Below, piece after piece: positions 1-10,138 of a stretch of 64,000 nucleotides of DNA. Under the pieces are notes generated by a model that did not search any database, was not told the origin of the DNA, and worked only from the letters and a program-made list of their open reading frames with translations. A program made the translations under genes and the position numbers. The stretch's first letter is position 1. The number at the start of each line of letters is the position of its first letter. Origin of the DNA: Erwinia pyrifoliae DSM 12163 (GTDB lineage Bacteria > Pseudomonadota > Gammaproteobacteria > Enterobacterales > Enterobacteriaceae); NCBI RefSeq assembly GCF_000026985.1, contig NC_017390.1:2826742-2890741 (forward strand), written 5' to 3'.

Positions 1-1
1 G

Positions 2-118
2 GTTGAAGGAATGGACGTGGTTGAGAAAATCAAAGCCGTCTCTACCGGCCGCAGCGGCATGCACCAGGATGTGCCGAAAGATGACGTGATCATTCAGAAA
101 GTGACCGTCAGCGAATAA
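2..118 (+). CDS. ppiB: Peptidyl-prolyl cis-trans isomerase B, C-terminal end (partial)
   Basis: The window opens inside this gene and shows only its last 38 codons. The reading frame contains [16 protein letters not shown] and ends VSE, which is the C-terminus of cytoplasmic cyclophilin PpiB as I recall it. The family speeds cis-trans isomerisation of prolyl bonds during protein folding. The TAA stop shares one base with the ATG of lpxH, so translation of the two is probably coupled. The catalytic part lies outside the window. Confidence 0.85.
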   Translation, partial: VEGMDVVEKIKAVSTGRSGMHQDVPKDDVIIQKVTVSE

Positions 119-834
119 TGCCGCACACGCTGTTTATCGCAGATCTCCATCTGTGTCGTGAAGAACCGGCAATCACTGCCGGTTTTCTGCAATTTTTGCA
201 CCATCAAGCACAGCACGCTGATGCGCTGTATATTCTTGGTGACCTGTTTGAAGCCTGGATTGGTGACGACGATCCCAATCCGCTGCACGCGCAGATCGCC
301 CACGCGCTGCGTCAGCTCAGCATCCCCTGCTACTTTATTCACGGTAATCGCGACTTTCTGTTGGGCAAGCGCTTTGCCCGCTCGGCCGCAATGACGCTGC
401 TGCCGGAAGAACAGGTGCTGGAACTGTACGGCAAGCGCCTGCTTGTCATGCACGGCGACACGCTGTGCACTGACGATAGCGGTTACCAACGGTTTCGTCA
501 GAAGGTGCAGCAGCGCTGGCTGCAAAAGCTGTTCCTCGCCCTGCCGCTGTTGATACGCCAGCGTATCGCGTTAAAAATGCGTGACGGTAGCAAACAGGCT
601 AACAGCAGTAAGGATATGGCGATTATGGACGTTAATCAGCAGGCGGTGATCAAAACAATGTGTCGCCACAATACCCCGCTGTTAATCCACGGCCATACGC
701 ATCGTCCGGCGGTACACCCGCTTGAAATCAACGGCCAGCCGGCGCAGCGTCTGGTATTGGGAGCCTGGCACCAGCAAGGCTCCATGATCCGGGTCAGCAG
801 TGACGAGATCAGGCTGATTTCCTTCCCGTTCTGA
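118..834 (+). CDS. lpxH: UDP-2,3-diacylglucosamine pyrophosphatase LpxH
   Basis: LpxH hydrolyses UDP-2,3-diacylglucosamine to lipid X and UMP, the fourth step of lipid A synthesis, at the inner face of the cytoplasmic membrane. The 238-residue protein has the calcineurin-like metallophosphoesterase motifs in order: DLH (D9, H11), GDLFE (D42), GNRD (N77), MHGD (H112) and HGHTH near residue 193. Length matches the usual 240. The start overlaps the ppiB stop by one base and no separate promoter is evident. The ppiB-lpxH-purE order is the enterobacterial one. Confidence 0.97.
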   Translation: MPHTLFIADLHLCREEPAITAGFLQFLHHQAQHADALYILGDLFEAWIGDDDPNPLHAQIAHALRQLSIPCYFIHGNRDFLLGKRFARSAAMTLLPEEQVLELYGKRLLVMHGDTLCTDDSGYQRFRQKVQQRWLQKLFLALPLLIRQRIALKMRDGSKQANSSKDMAIMDVNQQAVIKTMCRHNTPLLIHGHTHRPAVHPLEINGQPAQRLVLGAWHQQGSMIRVSSDEIRLISFPF

Positions 835-859
835 AGCGTAACTGGCGCGGTTTCGCGCT

Positions 860-875
860 ACGCAACCGTTTTCCT
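860..875 (+). promoter_or_regulatory. PurR operator of purEK
   Basis: The 16 bases ACGCAACCGTTTTCCT match the PurR box (consensus ACGCAAACGTTTGCGT) and, as I recall it, the E. coli purE operator. They lie about 100 bases before the purE start. PurR with bound hypoxanthine or guanine would repress purEK here. Confidence 0.85.
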
Positions 876-972
876 TGCCGCACAGTCATGATATTCTCTC
901 TGCCCTTCCCACCCGGTAGCCAGTCTCTGCGCTGCCACGGTGACGTTTTACAATCACAGGAGTCAGACCCGC

Positions 973-1482
973 ATGTCATCCAACGCCGCACCGGCCCGCA
1001 TTGCTATTGTTATGGGTTCAAAAAGTGACTGGGCCACCATGCAATTTGCTGCGGAAGTCCTCACCAGTCTGGACATTCCGTTTCACTGTGAAGTGGTGTC
1101 CGCCCACCGCACGCCAGACAAGCTGTTCAGCTTTGCCGAAAGTGCCACGGATAACGGGTATCAGGTGATTATTGCCGGGGCAGGCGGCGCGGCGCATCTG
1201 CCGGGTATGCTGGCAGCGAAAACGCGGGTGCCGGTACTCGGCGTGCCGGTACAGAGCGCCGCGCTAAGCGGGGTAGACAGCCTGTATTCCATCGTCCAAA
1301 TGCCGCGCGGCATTCCGGTAGGCACGCTGGCGATTGGTAAAGCCGGGGCAGCCAACGCCGCCCTGCTGGCGGCGCAGATCCTCGCGCTGCACGACAGCGG
1401 CCTGGCGCTGCGCCTGGCGGACTGGCGACAGGCGCAGACTGACGAGGTGCTGAACCATCCGGACCCCCGGGAGGAAGCATGA
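973..1482 (+). CDS. purE: N5-carboxyaminoimidazole ribonucleotide mutase PurE
   Basis: PurE converts N5-CAIR to CAIR in de novo purine synthesis. The start at 973 ([20 protein letters not shown]) gives 169 residues, the length of E. coli PurE; an in-frame ATG at 940 would add 11 residues with no family counterpart. Visible motifs are MGSKSDW near the N-terminus, SAHRTPD with the catalytic histidine, and the glycine-rich [11 protein letters not shown]. An AGGAG lies about 10 bases before the start. The gene overlaps purK by four bases (ATGA) and follows a PurR box. Confidence 0.97.
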   Translation: MSSNAAPARIAIVMGSKSDWATMQFAAEVLTSLDIPFHCEVVSAHRTPDKLFSFAESATDNGYQVIIAGAGGAAHLPGMLAAKTRVPVLGVPVQSAALSGVDSLYSIVQMPRGIPVGTLAIGKAGAANAALLAAQILALHDSGLALRLADWRQAQTDEVLNHPDPREEA

Positions 1483-2546
1483 AACCGGTCTGCATTTTAG
1501 GTAACGGTCAGCTCGGGCGCATGCTGCGCCAGGCCGGGGAGCCGCTGGGGATCGCCGTTTATCCGGTCGGCCTTGACGCCGAGCCGCAGACGCTGCCGAT
1601 GGCGCAAAGCGTCATCACCGCCGAAATCGAGCGCTGGCCGGAAACCGCGTTGACGCGCGAGCTTGCCGATCATCGCGCCTTTGTTAATCGCGATATTTTC
1701 CCGCTGCTGGCGGATCGCCTGACGCAGAAACAGCTGCTTGACCGGCTTGGCCTGGCAACGGCACCCTGGCAGCTCTTATCCGCTGCCGACCAGTGGGCGC
1801 AGGTGTTCACTACCCTCGGCGAACTGGCAATCGTTAAACGCCGTACCGGCGGCTACGACGGGCGTGGCCAGTGGCGTCTGCGCGCCAGCGAAACCGCTAC
1901 GCTGCCCGGCGAATGCTACGGCGAATGTATCGTCGAACGGGGCATCAACTTCTCGGGTGAAATGTCGCTGGTGGGCGCGCGCGGCCACGACGGCAGCACG
2001 GTGTTCTACCCGCTGACCCATAACCTGCATCAGGACGGCATACTGCGTACCAGCGTGATGCTGCCAGACGTCGATGCGCAGCACCAGCAGCAGGCGGAAC
2101 GCATGCTGTCGGCGATTATGCATGAGCTGAACTACGTTGGCGTGATGGCGATGGAGTGCTTCGTGGTGCCGGAAGGTCTGCTGATCAATGAGCTGGCTCC
2201 GAGGGTGCATAACAGTGGTCACTGGACGCAGAACGGCGCGTCCATCAGCCAGTTTGAACTGCATCTGCGCGCCATTCTCGATCTGCCGCTGCCCACCCCG
2301 GTGGTCAATACCCCGGCAGTGATGGTCAACCTGATCGGCACCGACATCAATACCGCGTGGCTCAGGGAGCCGCTGGTGCATTTGCATTGGTACGACAAAG
2401 AGGTGCGCGCCGGGCGTAAGGTCGGCCACCTGAATCTGGCAGACGCCAGCCCGCTGGCACTTGGCACCGCGCTCAATGCGCTGGTGCCAATGCTGCCTGC
2501 GGAATATGCCAGCGGTATTGCCTGGGCCGTGGATAAACTTGCTTAA
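1479..2546 (+). CDS. purK: N5-carboxyaminoimidazole ribonucleotide synthase PurK
   Basis: PurK is the ATP-grasp enzyme that makes N5-CAIR from AIR, ATP and bicarbonate, the substrate of PurE. The 355-residue frame begins [16 protein letters not shown], the dinucleotide-like N-terminal motif of the family. It carries [12 protein letters not shown] (ATP-binding loop) and [14 protein letters not shown] (metal and ATP ligands). It starts within the purE stop codon (ATGA), so the pair forms a coupled operon under the PurR box at 860-875. Confidence 0.97.
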   Translation: MKPVCILGNGQLGRMLRQAGEPLGIAVYPVGLDAEPQTLPMAQSVITAEIERWPETALTRELADHRAFVNRDIFPLLADRLTQKQLLDRLGLATAPWQLLSAADQWAQVFTTLGELAIVKRRTGGYDGRGQWRLRASETATLPGECYGECIVERGINFSGEMSLVGARGHDGSTVFYPLTHNLHQDGILRTSVMLPDVDAQHQQQAERMLSAIMHELNYVGVMAMECFVVPEGLLINELAPRVHNSGHWTQNGASISQFELHLRAILDLPLPTPVVNTPAVMVNLIGTDINTAWLREPLVHLHWYDKEVRAGRKVGHLNLADASPLALGTALNALVPMLPAEYASGIAWAVDKLA

Positions 2547-2556
2547 GCCAGCAATA

Positions 2557-2590
2557 CGGCGGGCTGAAAGTGATAAGTTCAGGCCCGCCG
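2557..2590. terminator. Hairpin between convergent purK and ybbP
   Basis: GGCGGGC at 2558-2564 pairs with GCCCGCC at 2583-2589, with extra TGAA/TTCA pairing inside. It sits between two convergent genes and could end both transcripts, but neither side has a clear T tract. Confidence 0.35.
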
Positions 2591-2608
2591 CTTCACATCG
2601 CCCCGCCG

Positions 2609-5026
2609 TCAGCCCGCCTCATATCCCCGGAACAGCGCCCTGCCCTTCAGCAGACGCAAGCCCAGCCAGCCGCCGCACAGCGATAGCAGCAGCGCACCGG
2701 TTAACGGCAGCGCCAGCCACAGCATAAAGTCCGGCTGCCAAGGGAAGTCAAACACCTTGCGCTGTAATCCCCACAGCGCCACTTCAGCCCCGATGGTCGC
2801 CGCCGCGCCCGATACCACGCCAAGCAGTGCAAACTCGCACCACAGCGTGGCACGCAGCAACTTCTTGCTGGCACCCAGCGTACGGTACACCACCAGCTCC
2901 TGCCGCCGCTGGCGCATCCCGACCTGGATTTGTGCCAGCAACAGCAGCACGCCGCAGACAGTCACCAGTACCACCATGATCTCCAGCGCCTGACTCACCT
3001 GCGCCAGCACCTGGCCTATCTGACGCAAAATCGTGCCGATATCCAGCAGGCTTAAGGTCGGAAACTGGCGGTTAAGCTGCGCCAGCAGCGCGTTATCGTC
3101 ATTGACGCGGAAGCTGGTCAGCCAGGTCTGCGGCTGGTTATCGAGCGCGCCAGGCGGGAAAATAATGAAGAAGTTTGGCCTGAGGCTCTCCCAGTCCACC
3201 CTACGCAGACTGCTAATTTTAGCGCTGAACTGCTGGGTATCTCCGGTAAAAGTCAGACTATCACCCAGTTTTACCCCCAGCCGCTCGGCCAGCCCCTGCT
3301 CGATCGAGACTTCCCCTTTTTGCGGCGGCCAGCTGCCTGCGGTCAGCGGATTGTGCTGCGGCAACGCTTTAAGCCAGGTCAGATTCAATTCACGGTTGAG
3401 TGATTCATCCTGTGCCGGATCTGCCGGCTGCTGATTAATAGCGGTCAGGCGCGCACGCACCACCGGATAGAAGGTTTCCGGCTGCACCTGATGCTGTTGC
3501 AGGAATGACGTCACCTGCGGCACCTGCCGTGCGGTGATATTTAGCAGGAAGTAGTTCGGGCTGTCCGGCGGCAGCTGCTGCTGCCACCTGTCCAGCAAAT
3601 CGCCGCGCATCACCAGCAGCAGCGCCAGCAGCATAAACGACAGCGAAAATGCCGCCAGCTGGCTAAGGGTGGTCCACGGCTGGCGCAGCAGGCGGTTGAC
3701 CGCCAGGCGAAATGCCAGGTTGCGCAGCGTCAGACGCCGCAGCAGCAACAGTCCGCCCCAGCCGATTGCCCCCAGCAGCAACGACAGCAGCACAATGCCA
3801 GCCACCAGCGCCCACAGCAGCTTGCTTCCTCCCACCAGCAGCGCCAGCAGGCCGATCACCACCAGCAGCATGGCCGGCAGATAAAACTTCAGCGGCCAGA
3901 TATTCACCACCGCGTCACGGCGCAATACGCGCAGCGGCTGAGTGGCCAGCAGCAGGCGATACGGCCGCAGCCCGACCAGCAGTGAAATCGTCAATAAGGA
4001 TCCCAGCGCCCACAGCCACGGCCAGCCGCTGGCGGCCGGTAGTTCCCCCGGCAAAACCGGGCGCAGCAGGGACAACAGCAAGGTTTCAAAACCCAGGCCA
4101 ATGGCGCTACCGACCAGCCCTGCCAGCAGAAGCACCGCCAGCCACTGGCCAACGATCAGCTTTTGCAAGGCGCGGCGATTCGCGCCAAGCGTTTTCAACA
4201 CCGCCACCAGATCGTATCGGCTGCGGCAATAGTGGTTCATCGCCACCGTCACGGCGGCAATCGCCAGCATCAGCGTCAGCAGGGCCGACAGCAGCAGGAA
4301 CTGCTGGGCGCGCTGCATCGATTTACCCAGCGCGTCCCCGGAGTTTTCGACGCTGATCCAGCGTTGTTCCGGGGTAAGGCGTGATTCAATGTAGCTGTCA
4401 TATCGTGCCAGCTGCGCCGGGCTGCCGGAGAATTTATAGCGCCAGGTCACCCGGCTTCCGGGCTGGACAGCGCCGGTTTTTTCCACATCGGCCAGGTTCA
4501 TCAGCAGGCGCGGCGCGGTCTGGAACGGGTTAAAGCCCGCATCCGGCTCCTGAATCACTGCTCCGCTGATACGCAGCGTGGTATCACCCACTTCGAGGTT
4601 TTCCCCGGCTTTACGGTCGATCAGTTCAAGCAGGCGCGGCGCGGCCAGCACCGCGCCCGCTGCCGGTTTTAGCCCGGCTGGGGCGGTGGTCAGCTGGCCG
4701 TACATCGGGTAGAGACTGTCCACCGCCTTCACCGAGGCCAGCTGCGGCGTATCACCGGCAAAAGTCATGGTCATAAACGTTAGCTGCCGTCCGATTTGCA
4801 GCCCTTCGGCTCGCGCCTGTTCCAGCCATTGCGGCTGCACCTCGTGTGCGCTGCTTAAGGTGCGGTCACCGGCCATAAAGTCACGGCTTTGCTGCGTCAG
4901 CCCTTTTTCCATGCGGTCGCTGAGCGAGCCGAGCGCCAGCACGCAGGCCACCGCCAGCGTCAGCGCCAGCCAGACGATCAGCAGCGAGGGGGATTTCCAC
5001 TCGCGCCAGAACCAGCGCCAGATCAT
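2609..5026 (-). CDS. ybbP: ABC transporter permease YbbP (FtsX/MacB type)
   Basis: This large inner-membrane permease pairs with the ATPase YbbA. The 805-residue protein begins [10 protein letters not shown] and shows several hydrophobic clusters: one near the N-terminus, a dense group in the middle, and a C-terminal FtsX-type bundle with MVVLVTVCGVLLLLAQIQ. Large periplasmic domains lie between. The chosen ATG overlaps the ybbA stop (ATGA) and follows GGGAGG; the longer GTG-type reading frame adds four residues without reason. YbbAP is thought to extract or export lipids or hydrophobic compounds. The substrate is not shown by the sequence. Confidence 0.93.
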   Translation of the reverse strand: MIWRWFWREWKSPSLLIVWLALTLAVACVLALGSLSDRMEKGLTQQSRDFMAGDRTLSSAHEVQPQWLEQARAEGLQIGRQLTFMTMTFAGDTPQLASVKAVDSLYPMYGQLTTAPAGLKPAAGAVLAAPRLLELIDRKAGENLEVGDTTLRISGAVIQEPDAGFNPFQTAPRLLMNLADVEKTGAVQPGSRVTWRYKFSGSPAQLARYDSYIESRLTPEQRWISVENSGDALGKSMQRAQQFLLLSALLTLMLAIAAVTVAMNHYCRSRYDLVAVLKTLGANRRALQKLIVGQWLAVLLLAGLVGSAIGLGFETLLLSLLRPVLPGELPAASGWPWLWALGSLLTISLLVGLRPYRLLLATQPLRVLRRDAVVNIWPLKFYLPAMLLVVIGLLALLVGGSKLLWALVAGIVLLSLLLGAIGWGGLLLLRRLTLRNLAFRLAVNRLLRQPWTTLSQLAAFSLSFMLLALLLVMRGDLLDRWQQQLPPDSPNYFLLNITARQVPQVTSFLQQHQVQPETFYPVVRARLTAINQQPADPAQDESLNRELNLTWLKALPQHNPLTAGSWPPQKGEVSIEQGLAERLGVKLGDSLTFTGDTQQFSAKISSLRRVDWESLRPNFFIIFPPGALDNQPQTWLTSFRVNDDNALLAQLNRQFPTLSLLDIGTILRQIGQVLAQVSQALEIMVVLVTVCGVLLLLAQIQVGMRQRRQELVVYRTLGASKKLLRATLWCEFALLGVVSGAAATIGAEVALWGLQRKVFDFPWQPDFMLWLALPLTGALLLSLCGGWLGLRLLKGRALFRGYEAG

Positions 5027-5709
5027 GCTTCCTCCCACAGCTTGCCGTCACGCAGACGCAAACGCCGGTCACAGCGTGCGGCCAGCTGTTCATCATGGGT
5101 AACGAGGATCAGGGTGGTGGCGTGATCGCGGTTCATGCTGAACAGCAGATCGACGATACGATCGCCGGTTTTGCGGTCCAGATTGCCGGTGGGCTCATCG
5201 GCAAACAGCAGCGCCGGGCGGCCGTTAAAGGCGCGGGCCAGCGCCACGCGCTGCTGTTCACCGCCGGAAAGCTGGGCGGGCAGATGGCCGAGGCGCTCGC
5301 CCAGCCCAAGCTGGCCCAGCAGCGCAGCCGCCTGTTCACGACTCTGCCTGTCGCTCTCACCGCGCAGCAACGCCGGGAGCTGCACGTTCTCCTGGGCGTT
5401 GAGCGTTGGCACCAGCATAAACGACTGGAAGACGAAGCCGACATTCTGCGCCCGCAGCTCTGCGCGCTGCTCCTCATTCATCTGATGCAGCGGCTGGCCG
5501 AGCATCATCACTTCTCCCGCACTGCCGTCATCCAGTCCGGCCAGAATCCCCAGCAGGGTTGACTTGCCCGATCCCGACTCGCCGATCAGGGCAAGGGTTT
5601 CAGCCGGTTTGACAACCAGCTCAACTCCGGTAAGGATAGATAGCTGATGCTCCCCCTGACCGACGGACTTACTAAGATGATGAACTTCAAGAATGTTTTC
5701 CGCTGGCAT
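5023..5709 (-). CDS. ybbA: ABC transporter ATP-binding protein YbbA
   Basis: This 228-residue ATPase belongs to the LolD/MacB type. It has Walker [10 protein letters not shown], the signature [14 protein letters not shown] and Walker [13 protein letters not shown], all intact. It energises the downstream permease YbbP, with which it overlaps by four bases. Its 5' end overlaps the divergent tesA by about 33 bases, so each start lies inside the other coding region. The same overlap exists in E. coli. Confidence 0.95.
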   Translation of the reverse strand: MPAENILEVHHLSKSVGQGEHQLSILTGVELVVKPAETLALIGESGSGKSTLLGILAGLDDGSAGEVMMLGQPLHQMNEEQRAELRAQNVGFVFQSFMLVPTLNAQENVQLPALLRGESDRQSREQAAALLGQLGLGERLGHLPAQLSGGEQQRVALARAFNGRPALLFADEPTGNLDRKTGDRIVDLLFSMNRDHATTLILVTHDEQLAARCDRRLRLRDGKLWEEA

Positions 5710-6330
5710 TACCCGTTCCTGTTTTTAGTGGCTTTTATGACGCTGCGTGCGGCGGCGGCAGATACGCTGCTGGTGCTGGGCGACAGCCTGAGCGCCGGTT
5801 ACCGCATGTCCGCCAGTGCCGCATGGCCCGCGTTACTCAATGAGAAATGGCAAAAATCCCCTGCTATCATTAACGGTAGCATAAGCGGCGATACTACGGC
5901 ACAGGGACTGGCCCGACTTCCGGCGCTGCTGAAACAACATCAGCCGCGCTGGGTACTGATTGAGCTGGGGGGTAACGATGGGTTGCGTGGTTTCCCTCCG
6001 CAGCAGGTCGAGCAGGATTTGAATCAGGCCATTGCTCAAATCCAGGCGGCAAAGGCGCAGCCGCTGCTGATGCAGGTGCGGCTACCGGCCAACTACGGCA
6101 AGCGCTACACCGATTCATTTGCCGCCATCTATCCCAGACTGGCCAGTCAGCATGCGATCCCGCTGGTGCCGTTCTTTATGGAACAGGTCTACCTGAAGCC
6201 GGAATGGATGCAGGATGACGGCATTCACCCTAATCCGGTGGCCCAGCCTTTTATTGCCGATTTGATGGCAAAACAGCTGGCTTTCTTAGTTAAGCATCAG
6301 GCATCGGATAGCGTGGGGAATGATGGGTAA
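5677..6330 (+). CDS. tesA: Acyl-CoA thioesterase I / lysophospholipase L1 TesA
   Basis: TesA is a periplasmic SGNH hydrolase active on acyl-CoA, lysophospholipids and small esters. The start at [14 protein letters not shown] gives a signal peptide with a hydrophobic core ending RAAAADT. The four SGNH blocks are visible: GDSLSAGY (nucleophile serine), the Gly block, GGNDGL, and DDGIHPN (catalytic Asp and His). At 217 residues it runs about nine residues longer at the C-terminus than E. coli TesA. It is divergent from, and overlaps, ybbA. Confidence 0.94.
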   Translation: MMNFKNVFRWHYPFLFLVAFMTLRAAAADTLLVLGDSLSAGYRMSASAAWPALLNEKWQKSPAIINGSISGDTTAQGLARLPALLKQHQPRWVLIELGGNDGLRGFPPQQVEQDLNQAIAQIQAAKAQPLLMQVRLPANYGKRYTDSFAAIYPRLASQHAIPLVPFFMEQVYLKPEWMQDDGIHPNPVAQPFIADLMAKQLAFLVKHQASDSVGNDG

Positions 6331-6437
6331 TGAAATAGAGCACAAGACGTTGCCCCACTCTGACAAATAGCACATAAAAACCAGATTAGTTCTCAGTCCA
6401 TTGCGATGAACCAGGTTTATTAAGAGCACAAAAAGTT

Positions 6438-7211
6438 ATGCAAAAAAGTATCGTGATCACCGGCTGTTCCAGCGGGATTGGCCTGGTCGCAGCTAACGAC
6501 CTGCTGCGCCGTGGCTACCATGTGATCGCCGGCTGCCGTAAACCCCAGGACGTGGAGCGGATGAACCAGCTGGGGTTCAGCGGTGTGCTGCTGGATCTTG
6601 ATGATGCCGCCAGCGTTGCGCACGCGGCAGATGACATCCTCACGCTATGCGATGGCTGCCTGTCTGGCCTGTTTAACAACGGGGGATTCGGGCTGTATGG
6701 CCCGCTGCAATCGATATCACGTCAGCAGCTGGAACAGCAGTTTGCCACCAACCTGTTTGGCACCCACCAGCTTACCATGCTGTTACTGCCTGCCCTGCTG
6801 GCTTCGGGCAATGGGCGCATCGTCAATACCAGTTCGGTGATGGGGCTGATCTCCACGCCGAAACGCGGTGCCTACGCCGCCAGCAAATACGCGCTGGAAG
6901 CCTGGTCTGACGCGTTACGCATGGAGCTGCACGGCAGCGGGGTGCGCGTCAGCCTGATTGAGCCAGGGCCAATCAGCACCCGCTTCAGCAATAATGTTCA
7001 GCAGGCGCAGCAGGACAGGCCGGTGAAGAACCCGGGCATTGCCGCACGCTTTACCCTGCCGCCGGAAGCAATTTTGCCCAGGCTGCACCATGCGCTGGAG
7101 AGCCAGCATCCGCGCCTGCGCTATCCTGTGACCTTGGTCACATATGGCATCAGCCTGTTACGCCGTTTGCTGCCAGGCTGGATAATGGATCGTATTTTAC
7201 GCCAGAATTAA
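6438..7211 (+). CDS. ybbO: SDR-family oxidoreductase YbbO (NADP-dependent aldehyde reductase)
   Basis: A 257-residue classical short-chain dehydrogenase. The cofactor motif TGCSSGIG begins at residue 8, the NNGG motif follows near residue 76, and the catalytic YAASK lies near residue 145 after a conserved serine (NTSSVMG). E. coli YbbO reduces aliphatic aldehydes. The order tesA-ybbO-cnoX is conserved. No strong Shine-Dalgarno sequence precedes the ATG. Confidence 0.92.
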   Translation: MQKSIVITGCSSGIGLVAANDLLRRGYHVIAGCRKPQDVERMNQLGFSGVLLDLDDAASVAHAADDILTLCDGCLSGLFNNGGFGLYGPLQSISRQQLEQQFATNLFGTHQLTMLLLPALLASGNGRIVNTSSVMGLISTPKRGAYAASKYALEAWSDALRMELHGSGVRVSLIEPGPISTRFSNNVQQAQQDRPVKNPGIAARFTLPPEAILPRLHHALESQHPRLRYPVTLVTYGISLLRRLLPGWIMDRILRQN

Positions 7212-7280
7212 GCGCCGAGCCTTGAAGCGCTACCTGCCGCCCCAATACAGTACTAAACTTACGTAAAAAGAGACGAATTG

Positions 7281-8138
7281 ATGTCATCACAAGCGCAGAT
7301 TGTCGAGATTAATGAAACTAACCTGCACCAGACGCTGGAACAGTCGATGCAGGTTCCCGTGCTGTTCTATTTCTGGTCAGAGCGCAGCCAGCATTGCCAG
7401 CAGCTGACGCCGCTGCTGGATCGTCTGGCGCAGGAGTACGCCGGTCAGTTTGTTCTGGCAAGGCTGGATTGTGATGCCGAACCGGCCGTGGCACAGCAGT
7501 TTGGTCTGCGTTCGATCCCAACCGTTTATCTGTTCCAGAACGGTCAGCCGGTGGACGGCTTCCAGGGGCCGCAGCCGGAAGAAGCGGTGCGCGCCCTGCT
7601 GGAAAAAGTGCTGCCGAAGGAAGAAGAGCTGAAGGCGCAGCAGGCCATGCAGCTGATGGACGAAAATAAACTGATTGAAGCCCTGCCGCTGCTGAAAGAC
7701 GCCTGGGCGCTGAGCAAACAGCGCAGCGATATCGGTTTTCTGCTGGCTGAGGTTTTAATTGGCCTGAACCGCAGTGAAGAGGCCGAGGCGGTGCTTAACG
7801 TGGTGCCGTTGCAGGATCAGGACACGCGTTATCAGGGGCTGGTGGCACAGATTGACCTGCTGAAACAGGCGGCAGACACCCCGGAAATTCAGCAGCTGCA
7901 GCAGCAAATTGGGGCTGAACCTGATAATGCCGAACTGGCAACCCAGCTGGCTCTGCAATTTCATCAGGTCGGGCGTAATGAAGAAGCGCTGGAGCTGCTG
8001 TTCAGCCACCTGAAGCAAGACCTCACTGCTGCCGATGGTCAGGCGCGCAAAATGCTGCAGGAGATCCTAGCCGCGCTCGGTACCGGAGATGCGCTGGCAG
8101 CCAAATATCGCCGTCAGCTCTATTCCCTGCTCTACTGA
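7281..8138 (+). CDS. cnoX: Chaperedoxin CnoX (YbbN), thioredoxin-TPR protein
   Basis: CnoX is a holdase with a thioredoxin fold that protects proteins from hypochlorous acid and hands them to GroEL and DnaK. Residues about 1-110 are the thioredoxin domain, where the usual CGPC is replaced by SQHC, as in E. coli. The rest forms TPR-like helices. The ATG at 7281 gives 285 residues; a TTG one codon earlier is less likely. AGAGACG precedes the start. The gene lies just upstream of the qmcA-ybbJ pair. Confidence 0.95.
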   Translation: MSSQAQIVEINETNLHQTLEQSMQVPVLFYFWSERSQHCQQLTPLLDRLAQEYAGQFVLARLDCDAEPAVAQQFGLRSIPTVYLFQNGQPVDGFQGPQPEEAVRALLEKVLPKEEELKAQQAMQLMDENKLIEALPLLKDAWALSKQRSDIGFLLAEVLIGLNRSEEAEAVLNVVPLQDQDTRYQGLVAQIDLLKQAADTPEIQQLQQQIGAEPDNAELATQLALQFHQVGRNEEALELLFSHLKQDLTAADGQARKMLQEILAALGTGDALAAKYRRQLYSLLY

Positions 8139-8269
8139 CAGCGGAATATGCACGAAAGGGTCTGCTGAGATCTATCGGGGCGAACCGCCGTTCAGGTTCG
8201 TCCGTCAACGCGGCCGTGAGGGAAAGCGACCGCTCCCGTACGTTAAATAACAATTTGGAGGTTATTTCT

Positions 8270-9184
8270 ATGCTGACTGTTATCCCCGTCATTATCGTGC
8301 TGGCTCTGATTATCGTCTGGTCAGGGATCAAAATTGTGCCTCAGGGTTTTCAGTGGACGGTGGAACGATTTGGCCGCTACACCACCACCCTGCAGCCGGG
8401 TCTGAACCTGGTGGTACCGTTTATGGACCGCGTCGGCCGCAAAATTAACATGATGGAGCAGGTGCTGGATATCCCTTCCCAGGAGATTATCTCCAAGGAT
8501 AACGCCAGCGTCACCATCGATGCCGTATGCTTTATTCAGGTGGTCGACCCGGCGCGAGCCGCCTATGAAGTCAGTAATCTGCAACAGGCAATCATTAACC
8601 TCACCATGACCAATATGCGTACCGTCCTGGGGTCGATGGAGCTGGACGAAATGCTGTCACAGCGTGATAACATCAATACCCGCCTGTTGCAGATCCTCGA
8701 TGAAGCCACCAACCCCTGGGGCATCAAAATCACCCGAATTGAGATCCGTGACGTGCGCCCACCGGCGGAACTGATCGCCTCAATGAACGCGCAGATGAAG
8801 GCTGAGCGAACTAAACGGGCCGATATTCTTGAGGCCGAAGGCGTGCGCCAGGCAGCCATTCTGCGTGCCGAAGGCGATAAACAGTCGCAGATCCTGAAAG
8901 CAGAAGGCGAACGTCAGTCGGCGTTCCTTGCCGCTGAAGCGCGAGAACGTAGTGCGGAGGCAGAAGCCCAGGCGACCAAAATGGTCTCTGAAGCGATTGC
9001 CGCTGGCGATATTCAGGCCATTAACTACTTCGTGGCGCAAAAATATACCGATGCGCTGCAGCATATTGGCTCTTCCACCAACAGCAAAGTGGTGATGATG
9101 CCGCTGGAGGCCAGCAGTCTGCTTGGATCGATTGCCGGCATCGGCGAACTGTTAGGTGAAAGCAAACTGGAGCGTAAACGCTAA
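8270..9184 (+). CDS. qmcA: SPFH-domain membrane protein QmcA
   Basis: QmcA is a stomatin/prohibitin-type protein anchored by one N-terminal transmembrane helix ([14 protein letters not shown]). The SPFH domain follows from about residue 20 ([15 protein letters not shown]). The C-terminal third is an alanine/glutamate-rich coiled coil. It forms membrane microdomains and works with an NfeD partner, here ybbJ, which shares one base with its stop. The start at 8270 is set by GGAGG nine bases upstream and by the family length of about 305; the frame is open 54 bases further. Confidence 0.95.
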   Translation: MLTVIPVIIVLALIIVWSGIKIVPQGFQWTVERFGRYTTTLQPGLNLVVPFMDRVGRKINMMEQVLDIPSQEIISKDNASVTIDAVCFIQVVDPARAAYEVSNLQQAIINLTMTNMRTVLGSMELDEMLSQRDNINTRLLQILDEATNPWGIKITRIEIRDVRPPAELIASMNAQMKAERTKRADILEAEGVRQAAILRAEGDKQSQILKAEGERQSAFLAAEARERSAEAEAQATKMVSEAIAAGDIQAINYFVAQKYTDALQHIGSSTNSKVVMMPLEASSLLGSIAGIGELLGESKLERKR

Positions 9185-9636
9185 TGTTTGACCCGCTGTT
9201 AGCAAATCCGTGGTGGTTATGGCTGACGCTCGGCGGTCTGCTGCTGGCAGCTGAAATGCTCGGCGCCAGCGGCTATCTGCTGTGGAGCGGCATCGCCGCC
9301 GTGTTGGTCAGCCTGCTGGTGTGGCTGGTGCCCTTGCCGTGGGAGTGGCAGGGGCTGAGCTTTGCCATACTGACTATTCTTGCCGCGCTGTGGTGGTATC
9401 GCTGGCTGAAAAGTCGCCAGCAGCGCCATCCGCCCTCCACGCTTAACCAACGCGGCCAGCAGCTGATTGGCCGCCAGCTAACGCTGGATGCCGCGCTGGT
9501 AAATGGTTTCGGCCATGTCCGGATCGGTGACGGTAACTGGCGCGTGCAGGCCGATGAAGATCTGCCGGCAGGCACGCAGATTACCGTGGTGGCGGTAGAA
9601 GGGATCACGCTGCGCGTGGTGGCGCGCAGCGTTTAA
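9184..9636 (+). CDS. ybbJ: NfeD-like inner membrane protein YbbJ
   Basis: A 150-residue partner of the SPFH protein QmcA. The first 80 residues contain about three hydrophobic helices ([48 protein letters not shown]). The C-terminal domain from about residue 90 is the OB-fold NfeD type ([20 protein letters not shown]). TAATG links it to qmcA, so the two are cotranslated. The cueR stop overlaps its 3' end by four bases on the other strand. Confidence 0.93.
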   Translation: MFDPLLANPWWLWLTLGGLLLAAEMLGASGYLLWSGIAAVLVSLLVWLVPLPWEWQGLSFAILTILAALWWYRWLKSRQQRHPPSTLNQRGQQLIGRQLTLDAALVNGFGHVRIGDGNWRVQADEDLPAGTQITVVAVEGITLRVVARSV

Positions 9637-10043
9637 CCGCCCTTACTATCGTGACAGCAGCTGGCCAGATGATTAATGATCGGGCAATCAGCACCGTCAT
9701 CGCCAGGGCAGCTGGCGGCCAGTTCGAGCAGCTTCTGCCGCATCAGCTGTAGCTCGTTAATATGTAACGCGATCTCCGCCGCTTTCTTTAGCGTGCGCGC
9801 TTTCACATCAGCGCTATGGCGCGCCGGGTCATTGAACAAACTGACCATTTCCCGGCACTGTTGCAGATTAAAACCCACCTGGCGCGACTGGCGCAGCAGC
9901 GTCAGCTCCTCCAGGTGCTTCGCACTGTAGCTGCGATAGCCGTTTTCCATGCGCAACGGCGGCGTCACCAGCCCTTTCTCTTCATAAAAGCGGATTGCTT
10001 TGCAGGTCAGTCCGGTCTTTTTTGCCACGTCGCTGATGTTCAT
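9633..10043 (-). CDS. cueR: Copper efflux regulator CueR (MerR family)
   Basis: CueR activates copA (and cueO elsewhere) when it binds Cu(I), Ag(I) or Au(I). The N-terminal winged helix ([20 protein letters not shown]) and the dimerisation helix are intact. The two metal cysteines C112 and C120 sit in [10 protein letters not shown], at the positions of the E. coli protein. It is divergent from copA across a 95-base gap that contains its operator. Confidence 0.97.
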   Translation of the reverse strand: MNISDVAKKTGLTCKAIRFYEEKGLVTPPLRMENGYRSYSAKHLEELTLLRQSRQVGFNLQQCREMVSLFNDPARHSADVKARTLKKAAEIALHINELQLMRQKLLELAASCPGDDGADCPIINHLASCCHDSKGG

Positions 10044-10052
10044 GGTTTCCCC

Positions 10053-10083
10053 TTGACCTTCCCCTTAATGGAAGGTTTAACCT
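10053..10083 (+). promoter_or_regulatory. CueR-controlled copA promoter
   Basis: TTGACC (10053-10058) and TAACCT (10078-10083) are separated by 19 bases, the over-long spacer typical of MerR-type promoters. Between them lies the dyad ACCTTCC...GGAAGGT (10056-10076) that CueR binds. CueR distorts the DNA to bring the two hexamers into register. Confidence 0.93.
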
Positions 10084-10138
10084 CCATAAGTAATGTAAAA
10101 ATCGCGCCGGGTCAAACCGGATCACCAGGAGAGATAAT